DNA of 64,000 nucleotides from Paragonimus westermani (GCA_008508345.1 QNGE01000148.1:292280-356279); one strand, 5' to 3'; positions 1 through 12,050 are shown, numbered from the stretch's first letter. The notes: a model not told the origin generated them from the letters alone. A program made the numbers and translations.

Positions 1-1529
1 TTAGGACTTCCGAGACAGGTCGAGATCACAGAACTCATTAAACCTGCAAGGCGATATTTTAGATTACTGATGAGTAGTCGGGGATTTGGTTTATTTTCAA
101 GTTGTATTAACGTGTTGTAGTTACGTGACTAATTGCTCTTGATTTTTTCTTGTTTGACAACCATGTTGGTATAAAACGTTATGTAATTGGCCCGATGATG
201 AATAACCGAAAACAGACTGTTCGCCAAAATCACCTTTGCTATCGTTTTCTCGACAAGAACTACACGCATTCACCTGTGTTTCCATATGACGGAAAACAAC
301 TGAGCTGTGCATGATAAGGAATGCTTCAGGATAAAATGATCTGACAATGGATGTGACCTAATGAATTAGGGACTGCAACGAAGGCCCAGTGGTGGAAGTT
401 AGAAAAAGTCCAGATAGTAAGCAAAGTACAAATACACCGATTTAAAATTTGAGAAATGCTAGACATTTGGGAAAAAAGAAAGCTGCAAGCCTACCACGGC
501 AAGTGTGCGCTCAGTTGTGCAAACGTTACATCCTCACGGGGGGCTTTCCAGTAATAGATAACTCTTCGAGAAGAGTGGAATTCAACCTTTGTCCAAACTG
601 ATCATGATTGGTGTAACTTTAGTCAGTATAGGCAGACAGTCTGTAGCTATGCCTGCCTATGTTTAGGCAGGAAGGCAGGGAAGGTCAAGGCCGATACGGT
701 GAGTTAATGTGCGGTAGGGGAGGATCAGATCACCCAGTAGATGGTAGCAGAACAGCAGGTAGATGTCCAGGCCATCACATTTGTGCTTGTGACAGAACTT
801 TCAGACTCACAGTCATGCGGGTGGTCACATGAACTACCGGCTCCAGCTTGTGATCGTCCAGACAAAAGTCAAAAAATTTCGCTGGCGAAATTGTATTGTT
901 ATGTATTTTATGGCAGCAATTAAATTAACTTAGAAGGTACAGTGTACAATTGATGGTTTTATTATCTTCGTTTATCTACACAAAACTGGCGAAGAAGTGC
1001 GAGATCATGTTAGACGATTGTCGTCATTGGGTAGGCTGTCATTCCATCCCAAACAGTCTTTATGATCCACTGCACATTTAGAGAATATTGATCCATCAGG
1101 TTTTGTGAACAGTCAATGAAAGTGTCGTTGTAGTAAAGGGGCACAAGTGAAATCATGAGATTACCATTGATTTCCAGTCACATCAGCTTTCTGATAAGCC
1201 GGTTACGGAAATGGAGGAGCGGACTCTTGGTGGGACAAACCAAAGGGCAATAGGCTGCATACACATATTAGCCGTTACATGATCCACTCAGACTAGTGCA
1301 GCACACGTACAAGTGATAGCCAGCAAACCAAAAAATGTTAACCCACAAAACGGTTGCAAACTGTTGCTATTCTAGCACATATATCGTAAGTTCTTGTGTC
1401 TGCGATTAGCTGAAACAACATTCTTTCTGATTTAAATTAGTCACACAATAAGGGAATTTGTCAAGCGATCAGCTGGTTCTTAGCTTGCCTTTGACGGCAT
1501 GTGTCATAGCATGATGTTTCTCTCAATAG
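1..1529. other. Intronic or upstream sequence before exon 1
   Basis: No coding exon is recognisable. A minus-strand SINE tail lies near the left edge at 63-104. Because exon 1 begins in phase 1 after a splice acceptor, this stretch is most likely the preceding intron rather than a promoter region. I see no signal-peptide exon here. Confidence 0.5.
63..104 (-). repeat. SINE tail fragment
   Basis: On the minus strand this matches the 3' end of the SINE family seen at 21536-21663 and 28995-29147, including the closing motif GACTACTCATCAGTAAT. The similarity stops after the CAACTTG block, so the copy is strongly 5'-truncated. Confidence 0.75.
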
Positions 1530-1661
1530 ATATTCCGCTTCCGGAAGAGCAATGCGGTCCAGTTCGATGCCATCAACACGCAAGATGCATTGACAAGCAG
1601 CAAGGTCTATGCCAGTGTCTGCCAGGTTTCCGGGGGGATGGACAAGTGCGGTGCGAGGACG
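1530..1661 (+). CDS. EGF exon 1
   Basis: This 132-nt phase 1-1 exon follows the acceptor tctcaatag and ends at the donor gtaagt. It encodes 44 residues. The six cysteines have spacing 4-5-7-1-11, so the Cys3-Cys4 loop is three residues longer than in all later modules (it contains KQQG). The GFRGDG motif precedes Cys6. A lead segment, IPLPEEQ, separates the junction Asp from Cys1. It is the first EGF exon in the window and is isolated from exon 2 by a 4.5-kb intron that holds a Penelope element. The acceptor has a weak pyrimidine tract, but the frame and motif are clear. Confidence 0.85.
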
Positions 1662-2398
1662 GTAAGTTAATAGCTTCAATTGTGATCACCTAAGATTGTC
1701 ATGACAAAATCTTTGCAATGAAATGGATAAACTGAAAGTTGAAATGAGGCCCTGATTAAACTTACAACTCTGAGGTAGGCTTAACTCGGGTGAACGTTCG
1801 AAGTGGCTGAACTGGCGAACAATGAATTTGCCCGAAAAATGTTACTGTTGTATATTTCTTCTGCCTCAACAAAATTGAACTTTCTGTGAGAAAAACTATC
1901 AAATCTTAAACAGCCAACCGACCACAATTGTTATTTCTAGACCCGTGGAATAAATTGGAACTGCATTCTAAATGTTTGACAAAATTGAATTTGTTTACAA
2001 ATAGGTTCATAGATTCACATGCTTCTTGTTCTCTCATAAATACTGTCCGTTTCAGAATGTTTGGAAAATAAACAGTGCAGAGTATGGCCAGGAAAATTTA
2101 AGTAGTATATGACTACTTCACAGATAATCAGAACAGTTGGACTTGAAATACCAGGCTGAAGATGATAAACTCAAAAAGTTTTGAAACAGTTCATTCCCTT
2201 CAGAAGTTTGAACAAAAGTGTTAGAACACGAAAACTGGTAGATGCGAGCATTCCGTATTGACTCGTCAGTACCAAATTTGCAATAACATGAAAGGGGTTT
2301 TTTATATCGAGCAGTTAGGGAGCAGTGTGGATATTCAATCGGTGGTTTAGGAAAGGTCACTACGTCCAGGGAAGGGCCAAGTTTACGAGCAATTGTTT

Positions 2399-4750
2399 CT
2401 AAACACACAAGGTCGGTTTCAGTCGATTGATTGCGACCGCCTCAGCAAACCGCAAGAATCTTGGATTGGAGTAACGTAATAGGATTTTGAATGCACAAAT
2501 TGGGTCGATAACGTGACCAGTGGTCAGGACGTGTCTTGCGACTGCGGACGCCGGTTGTTTGCGTGTTTCAACAACACTGTCGTTCTTCTGTAATACAGAG
2601 CTCTGCACCCACTTAGGCAAATGTTCCTTCACTCTGGAGATCAAGCACCTCTCGGTTCTGCCTATGTAACTTTCTTTGCAGTTACATGTAAATTGGTAGA
2701 CACAATGTGAGGTGGCACCGACAGGCTGATCTCCTTTGATTGAAGGGACAGGCAGTTTCTGGGTCCGGGCTAATACACAGAGTTCCGCTGCGTTAAATGT
2801 TCGTTTAATCGAATTCACTAGTCTTTGGGTTGTTTGATGCATGCTATAATCACCTTTAAAAGGCAATTCTATATAAACCTTCTTTTTTCTAACTGTGGCC
2901 ACCTGTTCGGAAGGTGGTTTCGGTCTACTATGCCTTTCTATGAACCTTTTTGGATACCCGTTAGATTGTAGTATAGATGTGATCAAGTCTAATTCCTTCG
3001 CAAGACTGTCCTGTGTACAGATTCGTCTTGCTCGTGTGAATAGTGTATTCACCAGTGCGCGTTTGTGATGGACCGGTGTGAAACTACCGAAGTTCAGGTA
3101 TTGACCCGACCACGTGGATTTCCTATAGACGGCTCTTTTGATAGAGCCATCCTCCCGGCGACTAATGAGTATGTCTAGAAACGGCAAACAGTTGTCGGTC
3201 TCAAATTCACATGTTACTTTCAGGTTGGGATGACAACTATTTAGGCGCTGCACTAGGTTATCTATTGCCTGCTTGGACCGACTGAACGCTAGTGTATCAT
3301 CGACGTAGCGTTTGTAATATGACAGACCCGCTATGTCTGTGGCTAACTCCCGCTCAATCTTTAACATGAAAAAGTCTGCCAGGATGGGCCCTAATGGACT
3401 TCCCATGGCTACCCCGTCTATTTGGCGGTAGCACCGATCAAGAAAACGGAAGCTGATGTTTTCAGTACATAACAATAATGCTTCCCTCAGAATATCATTA
3501 GGTAGAGGCAGAGTAATGTGGCTCATTTCAACGAGCTCACCAATAAAATCGATTGTCTCGTGTAACGGGACATTCGTGAATAGTGACTGAACGTCTATAG
3601 AACACATCAACTCATTAGCAAGATTGATGTTTTCTAAGTCACTGATCAATTCAAAAGAATCTTTAATAGAATGTGTTTGAAACTTTTGTTTCAATGGAGT
3701 TAGGATTTCGACTAACCAACGTGCCAATTTATGGTACGGAGAATTGGTCATTGCCAGGATAGGCCTAAGAGGCATCCCAGATTTGTGTGTTTTAGGGAGG
3801 CCGTAGAGCTGAGGTGTCGACGACCCACATGGTTTAAGAGCTTTGTAAGTCCTGTCATCGATTAAGCGCAGCTGTAAGAGGAGTTCGAGATGCCGTGCTA
3901 TGCGACCTTCTATTTCATTGACGTTGTCTACGGTGTCTATTTGCTGAAACTTCGTTCGGTCCTCTAGTATTGACAACATCTTCTGTACATATGCGTCCCT
4001 GTCTAAAATGACTGTCCCAGAGCCTTTGTCTGGCTTAAGTATTACTAGATTTTTTGATTTAAGTTCTTTTAGTGATTGCAGGTGTTGCTTTGTGATAGCA
4101 CACCGGCCGTTGATTGGGGTCATGATAAACCCGTTAGCTATATCAGTCAGTTTGGTCTTAAGCCAGCCTAGGTTGTCAGCAGTAGTTGGCTGAAGGTCTG
4201 ATAATTGATCAATTAAGCTCTCAAATTGAGCTTCAATGTAAATACGATTAGGCCTGTATGATGGTATTTTATAATCTAGACCCAAAGCTAAGGCTTCTAA
4301 TTGCATAGAATTCAATTGTACTGAAGAACAGTTCAATACATACTTACTGGGATCCAGTGGAACTGGTTCTTCAGCAGACTTCTTACGTGACTTCTGCAAA
4401 CGGTTGATGTAAGTTCTCTTCGTACGATCGGTGATCGCCTTACAGAATTGTGTGAACACAATACGACCGCATAATGATAAGTTTTCTACGATGGAAAGAA
4501 GACGACAATGTGTTTGACGCAAATCCACAAGTCGCATTTGCGCAGTTTCGATGTGTGCAGTCGCAATACGCCTGAGGTTATTGTTCGTCACTTTCAGCTT
4601 ATTCTTTCTCAGTAGCCGCAGGAATTGATAGGGATATCGACCGTCACGTGTGCATTCAGCAAGAAACGATATCTTGACAAGTTCACGAGCTATCTTGCAT
4701 CTCAAGCTGGCCACACGGCGCAACAACTTGCAAGTTTCAACGAAATTCAA
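2399..4750 (-). mobile_element. Penelope-like retroelement: reverse transcriptase plus GIY-YIG endonuclease ORF
   Basis: A 783-codon uninterrupted frame. The reverse transcriptase core shows motif A with Asp386 in CSIDVQSLFTNVPL, motif B around residues 446-460 (GVAMGSPLGPILADF), and the catalytic YVDD at 482-485. A conserved thumb block, CLPFLDILISR, lies near 521-531. The C-terminus (about 683-783) is a GIY-YIG endonuclease: VYQFTC then YIGRT at 695-699, KEH at 708-710, the ARH...GH histidines near 740-746, and a Glu in FAEAVAINRL near 770. RT followed by GIY-YIG is diagnostic of canonical Penelope-like elements, which copy themselves by target-primed reverse transcription. The length is normal for the family. 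The frame opens just after a stop near 4757-4759 and has no ATG until residue 72 (4537), so the true start is uncertain: either 5' truncation, an upstream frameshift or a non-AUG start. It lies antisense to the host EGF gene, within an intron. The lack of frame damage suggests a fairly recent insertion. Confidence 0.95.
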
Positions 4751-5403
4751 TAAAGGCTAATGTGCAGAATCAGGTAACAGCCAGAACAAAAACAACGCTG
4801 AAACCCGACAGGTTAGCAAGATTGGTGCTGAAGAGAACTATCATTTCAGTAGAACGCTGGATTAAAATAGCATGACTGATCAGACAGCGTAGGCGTACTC
4901 TTCTATCGTGGATGATGCAGCCTTCCACCTATCGTTTTACGTAACAAACTGAAGTGATGTAGGCGAATGTATCGAAATCCTATAGTGCTCAAGGACGAGT
5001 TGCTGAACAGCTTAACTAAATGCGAATGTACATTGCTAGCCTATCAGTGACAATAAAATGAACGAATACGGTTGAATACTTACAGAGTTAGGAAAAGTTA
5101 CGGTAATCAAAGAATTGGACACAAAGAATGTGTCCATATGTATTTGGGATAACCATCACAATATGTCAAATTATCTGTATCCTAGAAGCAAGGATGTTGC
5201 GGAGTTATTATAGTTTGCTGAAGCACGGTCGGAGATGCGACGATGTTCGTAGTACGGCGGAGTCCAAAAAACTGGATTAAAGGTCCATGTACCATTGCTT
5301 AACGACTGTGTAAACAGTCAGAACGACAGATCGGTGCGCACTAATTCGTATTGTGATGCAAGGTCACTTTAATCCATCGGAATAACATACAGAAGTGATG
5401 CAA

Positions 5404-5453
5404 AAGCGTTGTTGTGCACAAATGAGGTGTAAGCGTTGCTGTGCACAAGTGAC
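5404..5453. repeat. Short direct repeat, two units of about 27 bp
   Basis: The block AAGCGTTG[T/C]TGTGCACAA occurs twice, starting at 5404 and 5431, with only point differences. It lies roughly 650 bp upstream of the Penelope open frame in the orientation of that element. Whether it belongs to the element's 5' region is unknown. Confidence 0.7.
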
Positions 5454-6209
5454 GTCCCGTTGGCTAGAAAAAATCAAAAATTCTATAGATCCAGATGCGG
5501 AGTGTAGGGACTGGATGCATGGGGTAAAGAGCGGAAGTTGGCAGTTTTTCTCGTCAGGTTTATGAAGGAGTGAAGGTCAAGTGGGTTTTGGCATGGAGAG
5601 TTATTTTGTAGAACGTTATACAGTAGACCGAACGCTTCCCGTTGCTGGGTTACCGCTCCTGCATACGCAGAAATAAATAACAGAGGGAATTTCTTTGCAA
5701 ACAATGTGGTGGAATAGCCTGCACTCTGTTATGGATGCCGTGTGGTAGAAAAGATCGGGACAGATAAGAGCAATGAAAATTCAGTGATAATTCAGAGCAC
5801 CTGAACATCTCCGAAATCACCTGTAATAAACGGCTGACAGAGTTGTTTCTGTCGATGGTCATCAGGTTGAGTTTTAGAAGTATAGGTGTGTGTTGGTTAG
5901 TAAGCCAGCATTGGTAAGCAAGCGGTAGATTTTATGAGCGTAGGAAAAAACGTACAAAGGCGCACAAGAATTGTGAGGTCGCAAACGTGCAGTGATTCGG
6001 CTTTAAGTAGTCTTTCAACTTACTGTCACAATTTGTCACAGGAATATGACCGGTAGGAACCGGTAATTTTGGTTAGTTTTCAGGTATATGCTCACAACCT
6101 GCTGTTCAAGCTTTACCCTCATTTAGACCAACTAATGCACACGTTACTTACCAGACATCCTGATAGGCATCTGGTTGAACGTGCTATCTATTTCTCTTCA
6201 AAATTACAG

Positions 6210-6386
6210 ACCCCTGTGCTCGATGCCTACAGAACGAGGTGTGTGTGAATGATGTTTGTCGACCGACTGGAGTGAACTTGTGCGAAGGAATTAGATGCGG
6301 TAAACAGGCCTTTTGTCGGGATGGTGCATGCGTATGCAACGCAGGCTACACGGGCGATCCCATGGTTGAGTGTATTGAAGAGCAAG
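6210..6386 (+). CDS. EGF exon 2, with an extra half-EGF
   Basis: The longest exon of the array: 177 nt, phase 1-1, 59 residues, between acceptor aaattacag and donor gtaggt. The second half is a standard module with spacing 4-5-4-1-11 and the variant GYTGDP instead of GDG. The first half, DPCARCLQNEVCVNDVC, has four cysteines spaced 2-5-4. This resembles Cys1-Cys4 of another EGF with a shortened first loop and no Cys5-Cys6 part, fused through RPTGVN to the complete module. It is one of only two modules without the His after Cys2. Confidence 0.87.
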
Positions 6387-6986
6387 GTAGGTCGCTATTC
6401 AGCATATTCTGTTTTGGCTCGTCCCGTGAAATTTCTGTCTTTTTTCGCCCTAATGATCTTTTTCCTACACTAACCATGTTTTTCACAGTGAAAGCGGAGA
6501 ACGCTATTAGTTTGTACACGCAAATTTGTTCATGGTTACAGGAACGTGAGTTGCCGATGCCCACGTACATGCCAACTTCGTTCGGATGAACAAAATGAGT
6601 CTGTTGGGTCACTCATCCTTTTGAAATTAAAGCATATTCATTATAATCAAGGGGATTCGCTGGAAGAAAATTTAAAAGCAAAATTTCTGTGGAAATGAAT
6701 TGGTGGAACACGTAATTCAGCTTGTGTTTCACAATAAATGATCAATTGCACGTGAAAAGATAGTTCCTTGGTTTGAGCAGTATATATCGAGTTTCGTTTG
6801 GTTAGTTACTCGGTGTATAGCTTCAAGACCAGCAAGCAATTCTTATTATTAAATGATAACGCTAGTGGAACAGTCTTTGTTTGCATAATGTTCAAACAAC
6901 GTGTAACATACTGAGGGAGATCTGGCCCGGCTACCTCTAGTTGGCATATACTTCAAAAACATGATCCTGTTGACGTTTCTTACTAG
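6387..6986 (+). other. Intron 2 (600 bp)
   Basis: Between exons 2 and 3. It holds only AT-rich sequence without recognisable elements. Confidence 0.7.
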
Positions 6987-7100
6987 ACAAATGTTACACT
7001 GTCCGATGTCATGCCAACGCACGATGCTTCGACGGCAGGTGTCAATGTGTCTCTGGTTATGAGGGTGACGGTTACTATGAGTGTAGGCGTCGACAATACG
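6987..7100 (+). CDS. EGF exon 3
   Basis: 114 nt, 38 residues, phase 1-1; acceptor ttactag, donor gtaagt. It starts DKCYTVRCH, has canonical 4-5-4-1-11 cysteines and GYEGDGYYEC at the end. It is the first of a compact group of four exons (3-6) within 1.9 kb. Confidence 0.92.
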
Positions 7101-7485
7101 GTAAGTAAGACTACTTCGTCCAGGAGCTGCACGTTTGTGAAGAGAACTGCCTATCCCTCCCCTATATCACACAGCCCAACTCAGTAAAATGTCCAAGTGC
7201 ACGCTGGTTTCTACTGTCTTTACAAAAATACAGCTCTTCGGAACGGTTTTTGCGCCCACTTCTTCGCAGTATCAAAAAGAAAGCGGGAATGAAATCACGT
7301 GATACTCGCATGTGTTTTCTTAACCTCTTGAACTCATCTGCTGCTTTTATTAACTCCAGAGTGATGTCCGACTATCGTGTTGCATGCTTCATTTTCATGT
7401 ATTGCATAACACGGTCTACTGCAACCCAATTCTGCTGAATACTACCGTGATTAATGTAATGTTACTTACTGCCGTTTACGTATAG
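7101..7485 (+). other. Intron 3 (385 bp)
   Basis: Between exons 3 and 4; nothing notable seen. Confidence 0.7.
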
Positions 7486-7602
7486 AAGACCGTTGTTCCA
7501 GAGTTGCCTGTCACCCATATGCCAACTGCTATAACGGGTATTGCGAATGCATGCCCGGGTTTCAAGGCGACGGCTACTCAGAATGCAAAGAAGTTGGTCG
7601 GG
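7486..7602 (+). CDS. EGF exon 4
   Basis: 117 nt, 39 residues, phase 1-1; acceptor tacgtatag, donor gtgagt. The junction codon is Glu (GAA), giving EDRCSRVACHPYANC, with one extra residue before Cys1 compared with most modules. The last loop carries GFQGDG. Cysteine spacing is canonical. Confidence 0.9.
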
Positions 7603-7977
7603 GTGAGTAATCTTCTCCACATGGAGAAGAGGAGCCTCGCACGCTTGTCAGCAACCACCATCTTCTGTTTAATGTACTCGTGATGTTACACCTAATTTGG
7701 TTGCATCATCTCCATCCTACCTGTCACGTATACCCAGAGCGTTTCTATGTGTGTGCGTTTCACACTGTGTGCAAGTCTATATCTCGTATACTTATACACA
7801 AGCATCAATCGTAGTAAGCGTTAGACGCATTTACAGCCGAATTTACAGGACTACATTTAGAGCATCCGGAGGCCGCACGTTTTGCCGACCTCCTCGCACG
7901 CGTACCCCTATAATCTCTCGTACCTCAATGCGCCATTCTACACATATGTGTGTATGTAACCTTTATAAACTGTGTAG
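7603..7977 (+). other. Intron 4 (375 bp)
   Basis: Between exons 4 and 5. It includes a TG/CA- and TA-rich patch near 7930-7960 just upstream of the acceptor. An open frame spans much of it, but I see no domain in it. Confidence 0.65.
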
Positions 7978-8091
7978 ATCCGTGTAAAGACGTCCGTTGC
8001 CACCGGGATGGCTACTGTGTAAGCGGAAGGTGCCGGTGCCGAGAAGGTTATGAGGGAGATGGGTATTGGGAATGTCAGCGCGCCACTCCAG
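7978..8091 (+). CDS. EGF exon 5
   Basis: 114 nt, 38 residues, phase 1-1; acceptor tgtgtag, donor gtaagc. It starts DPCKDVRCH and has GYC before the fourth-cysteine segment and GYEGDGYWEC at the end. The GYC and YWEC signatures place it in the same subtype (A) as exons 9, 10, 12, 14 and 16. Cysteine spacing is canonical. Confidence 0.92.
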
Positions 8092-8750
8092 GTAAGCAGT
8101 TTCTTCCGTTGAGTCATCTGTAAACAGTGATAAAGTAGACAGTTCAGGTTTCCTAATTTTGTCACTTTCAAATCGATCACAGTGTCCTCTAAGGAGCATA
8201 CAGGCCACCCTAGACACTGTTCCACAGTTAGCAGGAATCAACACCTTAAACACACGAAAACCCAGCTCAGCTTGTTGAATTCATTGGAACCGTGTTGTCT
8301 TATCCCCCTAAATGTGCTGACGTAGCAATATGAAGTCACTCATACCATGGGAACTCAGGAAGTGGGTCAACGTTTTAACATATCTTGGCCAAAGCACTTA
8401 ACACGTTTACTTCCAAACACGTGAACTGTTGGGGCTTTTCGCTTCAGAGTTTGAAACTGTTTGTGTTCCCCAGCAAAATGCCTGGTATATATGCAGGGGG
8501 AAAAACCTGTTGAATCGTACCGTGGAAAAAAATACGTACAGTTAGTGTTCGATACAGAAAGTCTGAGTAAACTGGAATTCTGTTGGTGAGTCTTACCAGT
8601 ACATCATCCCTTTCGTCTACATTGATAGTTGAGAATAAAGGCGGTTTTGTAACTGCCCAGGTTGAATCATTTAATTAATATGGATTTCTAGCAAATGCCT
8701 TCCATTTGATCGTCACGTGCCCATCGTCTCTACCCTTCCCCCCCACACAG
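8092..8750 (+). other. Intron 5 (659 bp)
   Basis: Between exons 5 and 6. No element recognised. It ends in a strong pyrimidine-rich acceptor tract (ccttcccccccacacag). Confidence 0.7.
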
Positions 8751-8861
8751 ACCCTTGTGTTGTAATCGTATGTCACCCGAATGCAACTTGTCACAATGGC
8801 CTGTGTACCTGTCTACCCGGTTTTACCGGCGACGGTTACAGGGACTGTAGGCTCACAAGGG
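8751..8861 (+). CDS. EGF exon 6
   Basis: 111 nt, 37 residues, phase 1-1; acceptor ccccacacag, donor gtgagt. It starts DPCVVIVCHPNATC, which contains an N-glycosylation sequon (Asn-Ala-Thr) between Cys2 and Cys3. It ends GFTGDGYRDC. Cysteine spacing is canonical. Confidence 0.92.
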
Positions 8862-11800
8862 GTGAGTAAACGTGACCTACCCTGACCCAACTTGATCTGG
8901 CCTTTACGTGGCCAGAGTACATTTGCTCGGCCCAATCTTGTTTGGTTCAGTATTGTCCTAAGCGTGCATCCGTTTGCCAGTCTGAACAGACCGAACAGCC
9001 TGGCTCCGTATCCCTCATCAAACCTTGTGGCTGCTGGCATATATATGTACACAGTTTATTCATACCACTGATTCGATATTCGTGGTTGCGTACGCATGTA
9101 AAGACTTCGCAAGGTAAACCATTTTACCGAACAAATATTGAGTAAACTTGTAGCATATATGTGTACCCCAGATTGAAGCTACTTTTTACAGTGGAAACAT
9201 GTTTGAAAACGCTCGCTTCATTTCACCCCCAGCATGCCAGCTTGGGAAATTATTAATCCAGACGTCCAGTGTGACATCAAGCTAAAATCCTTGAAGCCAT
9301 ATTTTGCATGTGTGATGTATTCATTCCTCTTCAGAGTTCAGCTGTTCTTGAGTTCCGATTGCTTTTCACAGCTCTGCGCAAATGCCAATTGCCTACATTC
9401 ATCATCCTTCTATTTAGACTTCCATTTCTTACCACACTTGATAAATTCTTTCGAGAAATTTTGGGTATGCACTCCCTAAGTTTACCAATCTGTTATTAGT
9501 ATGAATAAGCTCATGTGGTCCCTCACAGTTGTGGGACTAAATGGGTCTTCATTTGTTTTGTGTGTGGGAAAATAACAGACGGTCCAGCATTTTGCGTATA
9601 CAATAAACAGCATCATTATCTGACAACAGGGTGTGGATTGTGCTTGGTCGTCCAGTACATCTTAGCTAAATCAGTGTTGTGAATGATTTCAATGCGTTCA
9701 GTGATTTCAGTGATTTCGGCAACTACAATGAATAGTGACATACAGGTTAAAGGACAGTTTCATGGGATTACCACCGATATGACGTCTCGAAGCAATTTGT
9801 GATTGTGACGGTAGGAGAAACAGTCGTAAAAAGAATTGTGCTTAGTTTGGTCACGTTCCACATTGGACAAAGAAACTTCCAGAGAATTGTTGAGGGCATG
9901 TCAAGATAAATACAAGCGATCTCCGATGAATGATTGTTGTTTTTCGTAAAGTTACCTGTGGGATAACCGAAGATTAGATGTGTTTTCATATCAGGTCAGC
10001 CTGTACCATAGTATGCCACGTTTTGTGGATGGGAAACGCAAACCCTGGAGCATGTCTGTGAGTAGAGGAAGTAAGTAGAAGCTGTGTACTTCTAATTCCA
10101 TTTGTGTCATAGTTGAGTCGGATCTGGTAAACTTACGTTTCGGGCACCCGATAAAAACATAATAAAGCAAGAATAGGTAATATATTTCAAAACAGAAATG
10201 CAACTAATGATACTTTTTACCTCAAGACATCAGTACGATCACTTTACAAATCCCCCGCAGCTTGTTTTCAGTCAAATCTTTATCAATGCATATGGGTGGT
10301 TCGTTCCATGTCAGTTATTAGTTGATGTTCACTTTACCAAACAAGGTAGCTATGTGCGTTAATCCAGCATAAGTCCCAAAGAACCCCAAGTGTGTGTATT
10401 GAGGGCAAATGCTGAAAACATATGGGAAAGCGATGGGTTTACCCTTCGATCGTCGTGTTGAAGTCATCAGTGTGGAAATATGTTGCTGTCCGTTTGAACG
10501 CAAACGTTGTTCGTACAGAGGTCTTGGATTGGAACAACTCGGAAGACGTAAAAACACTGACTGCCACCATTTTAAGCAGCTGTGCGTTTTCTTTGTTGGA
10601 AATGTTTTTTCAACGATGATTTACAGAGACCAAAAGACTCACCTTTTTGTTCGATTAACACTTCGGTTTCCAGAATTCCCCCATGGGCATTTCATTGCAC
10701 ATGGAATTGTTTATTTGGTTTGTGTGTAGATCGACTGCTATCATTGAAAGCGGTGATGAAAGTCATCTGCGCACGAATTACTCACGTAGAACCTGAAGTG
10801 GTACAGAGTGCAGTATAACTCACGCTTTTGAATGACTAACATTCTTAACCATGTTTACGAGGTTTCTAACATCTGGATACTCCAATCATGATGGAGATTT
10901 CCTTAAACGAGTAAAATCTGTTTCCGGACATATCAACCATTTTTAAGTTCATTGAGTTACGGCCACCCAAAATACTTTGTGTAAAACATGGCAATATATC
11001 TAACTTCTGACAGGATGTTTTTCAGTCTGTCGTTGATAACATGCAAAATCGCTGTTTTGCCCAGTCGAAGCTACGTGACCATTCAGGATGTCTAAGGTTG
11101 TGTGGACGGTCTGAGGTTATTGCCGCAAACTTATTTTGTTCTATGCTCGTCAGTCGATACTGAGGATGTGACCTTAACTGCGTGTGCGCGTATGCGTCTA
11201 TGACCCATGAGGGCTAATTTTCAGATATCAAAAAGGGAGTTCAAACATGCCATCTCCTTATAAATACACTGAAATTAATGTCCATTCTATTCAAACTATC
11301 ATCGTGAAACACAGTTCAATGGTGTTACTTGGATCGCTTATATCACTAGTAAACGATAAACTCTAGTATTGATCAGAAGAAGGCACATATTTAGGTAGGA
11401 CGAACATGTGGATTACTGATTCACTGACATCAAACTGAACGTAACCAAGACATCTATTCCGAATGTTGAACAGAAATTACTTATTGGTGTTCAAACAGTC
11501 AGTTTCCCTATAAATCCTATTTTGACTCAGTCCTCACACAAGCACTTAAGCCAGGAACCAGCTATTCATTAAAGACCTCCTTTCTATTCATTCGGGAGGA
11601 CATGTCAGCAGCTGTCTGATATACTGTTTTTCTTATTCAGCGATTTCAAGTGTTCTTCACTTGCTCCACAAATTTTAGTTTAAGTAATTTCCGAGAGGGT
11701 ATAACACAAGGGCTAAATTAATGTTCATTTTTACACTCGGTCGAAAAGTTACCGGGTAACATTACAAATGGTAATAGATAATTCTACATGACAGTATGGT

Positions 11801-12050
11801 CGGTTTCCTAGGCATGTTTCTTTTTTCTCGCAAGTTTTTTATGCCATATGTTTTTCTGTGAATCGTTCATCTAGTGACAATTTTAGTCACTCCGAGCTGT
11901 GCTGACTTGTGTGCACTGTTTGCCAATCATTGCGTTTGTTGCTGCCTCATGTATTTGTAACGGATTTGTCGTTTTTCAAGTAGAGAGGACTATTAGAAGA
12001 AGCAAAACGAGTTTTCCAATCACTTCTCGTTAACCCTCCGCCTACATCAG
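8862..12050 (+). other. Intron 6 (3.2 kb)
   Basis: Between exons 6 and 7. Several open frames of 60-106 codons exist on both strands near 10.3-10.8 kb, but none shows a domain. No mobile element recognised. Confidence 0.65.

Larger units (their letters stand above)
1662..6209 (+). other. Intron 1 (4.5 kb), carries a Penelope-like element
   Basis: Between exons 1 and 2. Its centre is the antisense Penelope open frame at 2399-4750. The flanks (about 1.7-2.4 and 4.76-6.2 kb) probably include untranslated parts of that element, but I cannot see the element borders. A short direct repeat lies at 5404-5453. I see no further exon. Confidence 0.7.

Noticed and set aside
2118..2408. 96-codon minus-strand frame downstream of the Penelope ORF
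   Set aside because: It overlaps the Penelope stop by a few bases and lies in the presumed 3' untranslated region; no domain.
5844..5866. Hammerhead-ribozyme-like words (CTGATGA ... GAAAC on the minus strand) upstream of the Penelope ORF; similar words at 23799-23813 and 35171-35190
   Set aside because: Penelope elements can carry hammerhead ribozymes, so I looked, but between the two core words no stem II can pair, and at 35171-35190 the GAAA core is missing. Chance matches.
9340..9420. Possible extra EGF exon (QLCANANCLH after a ttcacag acceptor)
   Set aside because: Only two cysteines at the wrong spacing, no GDG motif and no donor.
10318..10818. Overlapping open frames on both strands (78-106 codons)
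   Set aside because: Shadows of each other without domain, splice signals or codon pattern.
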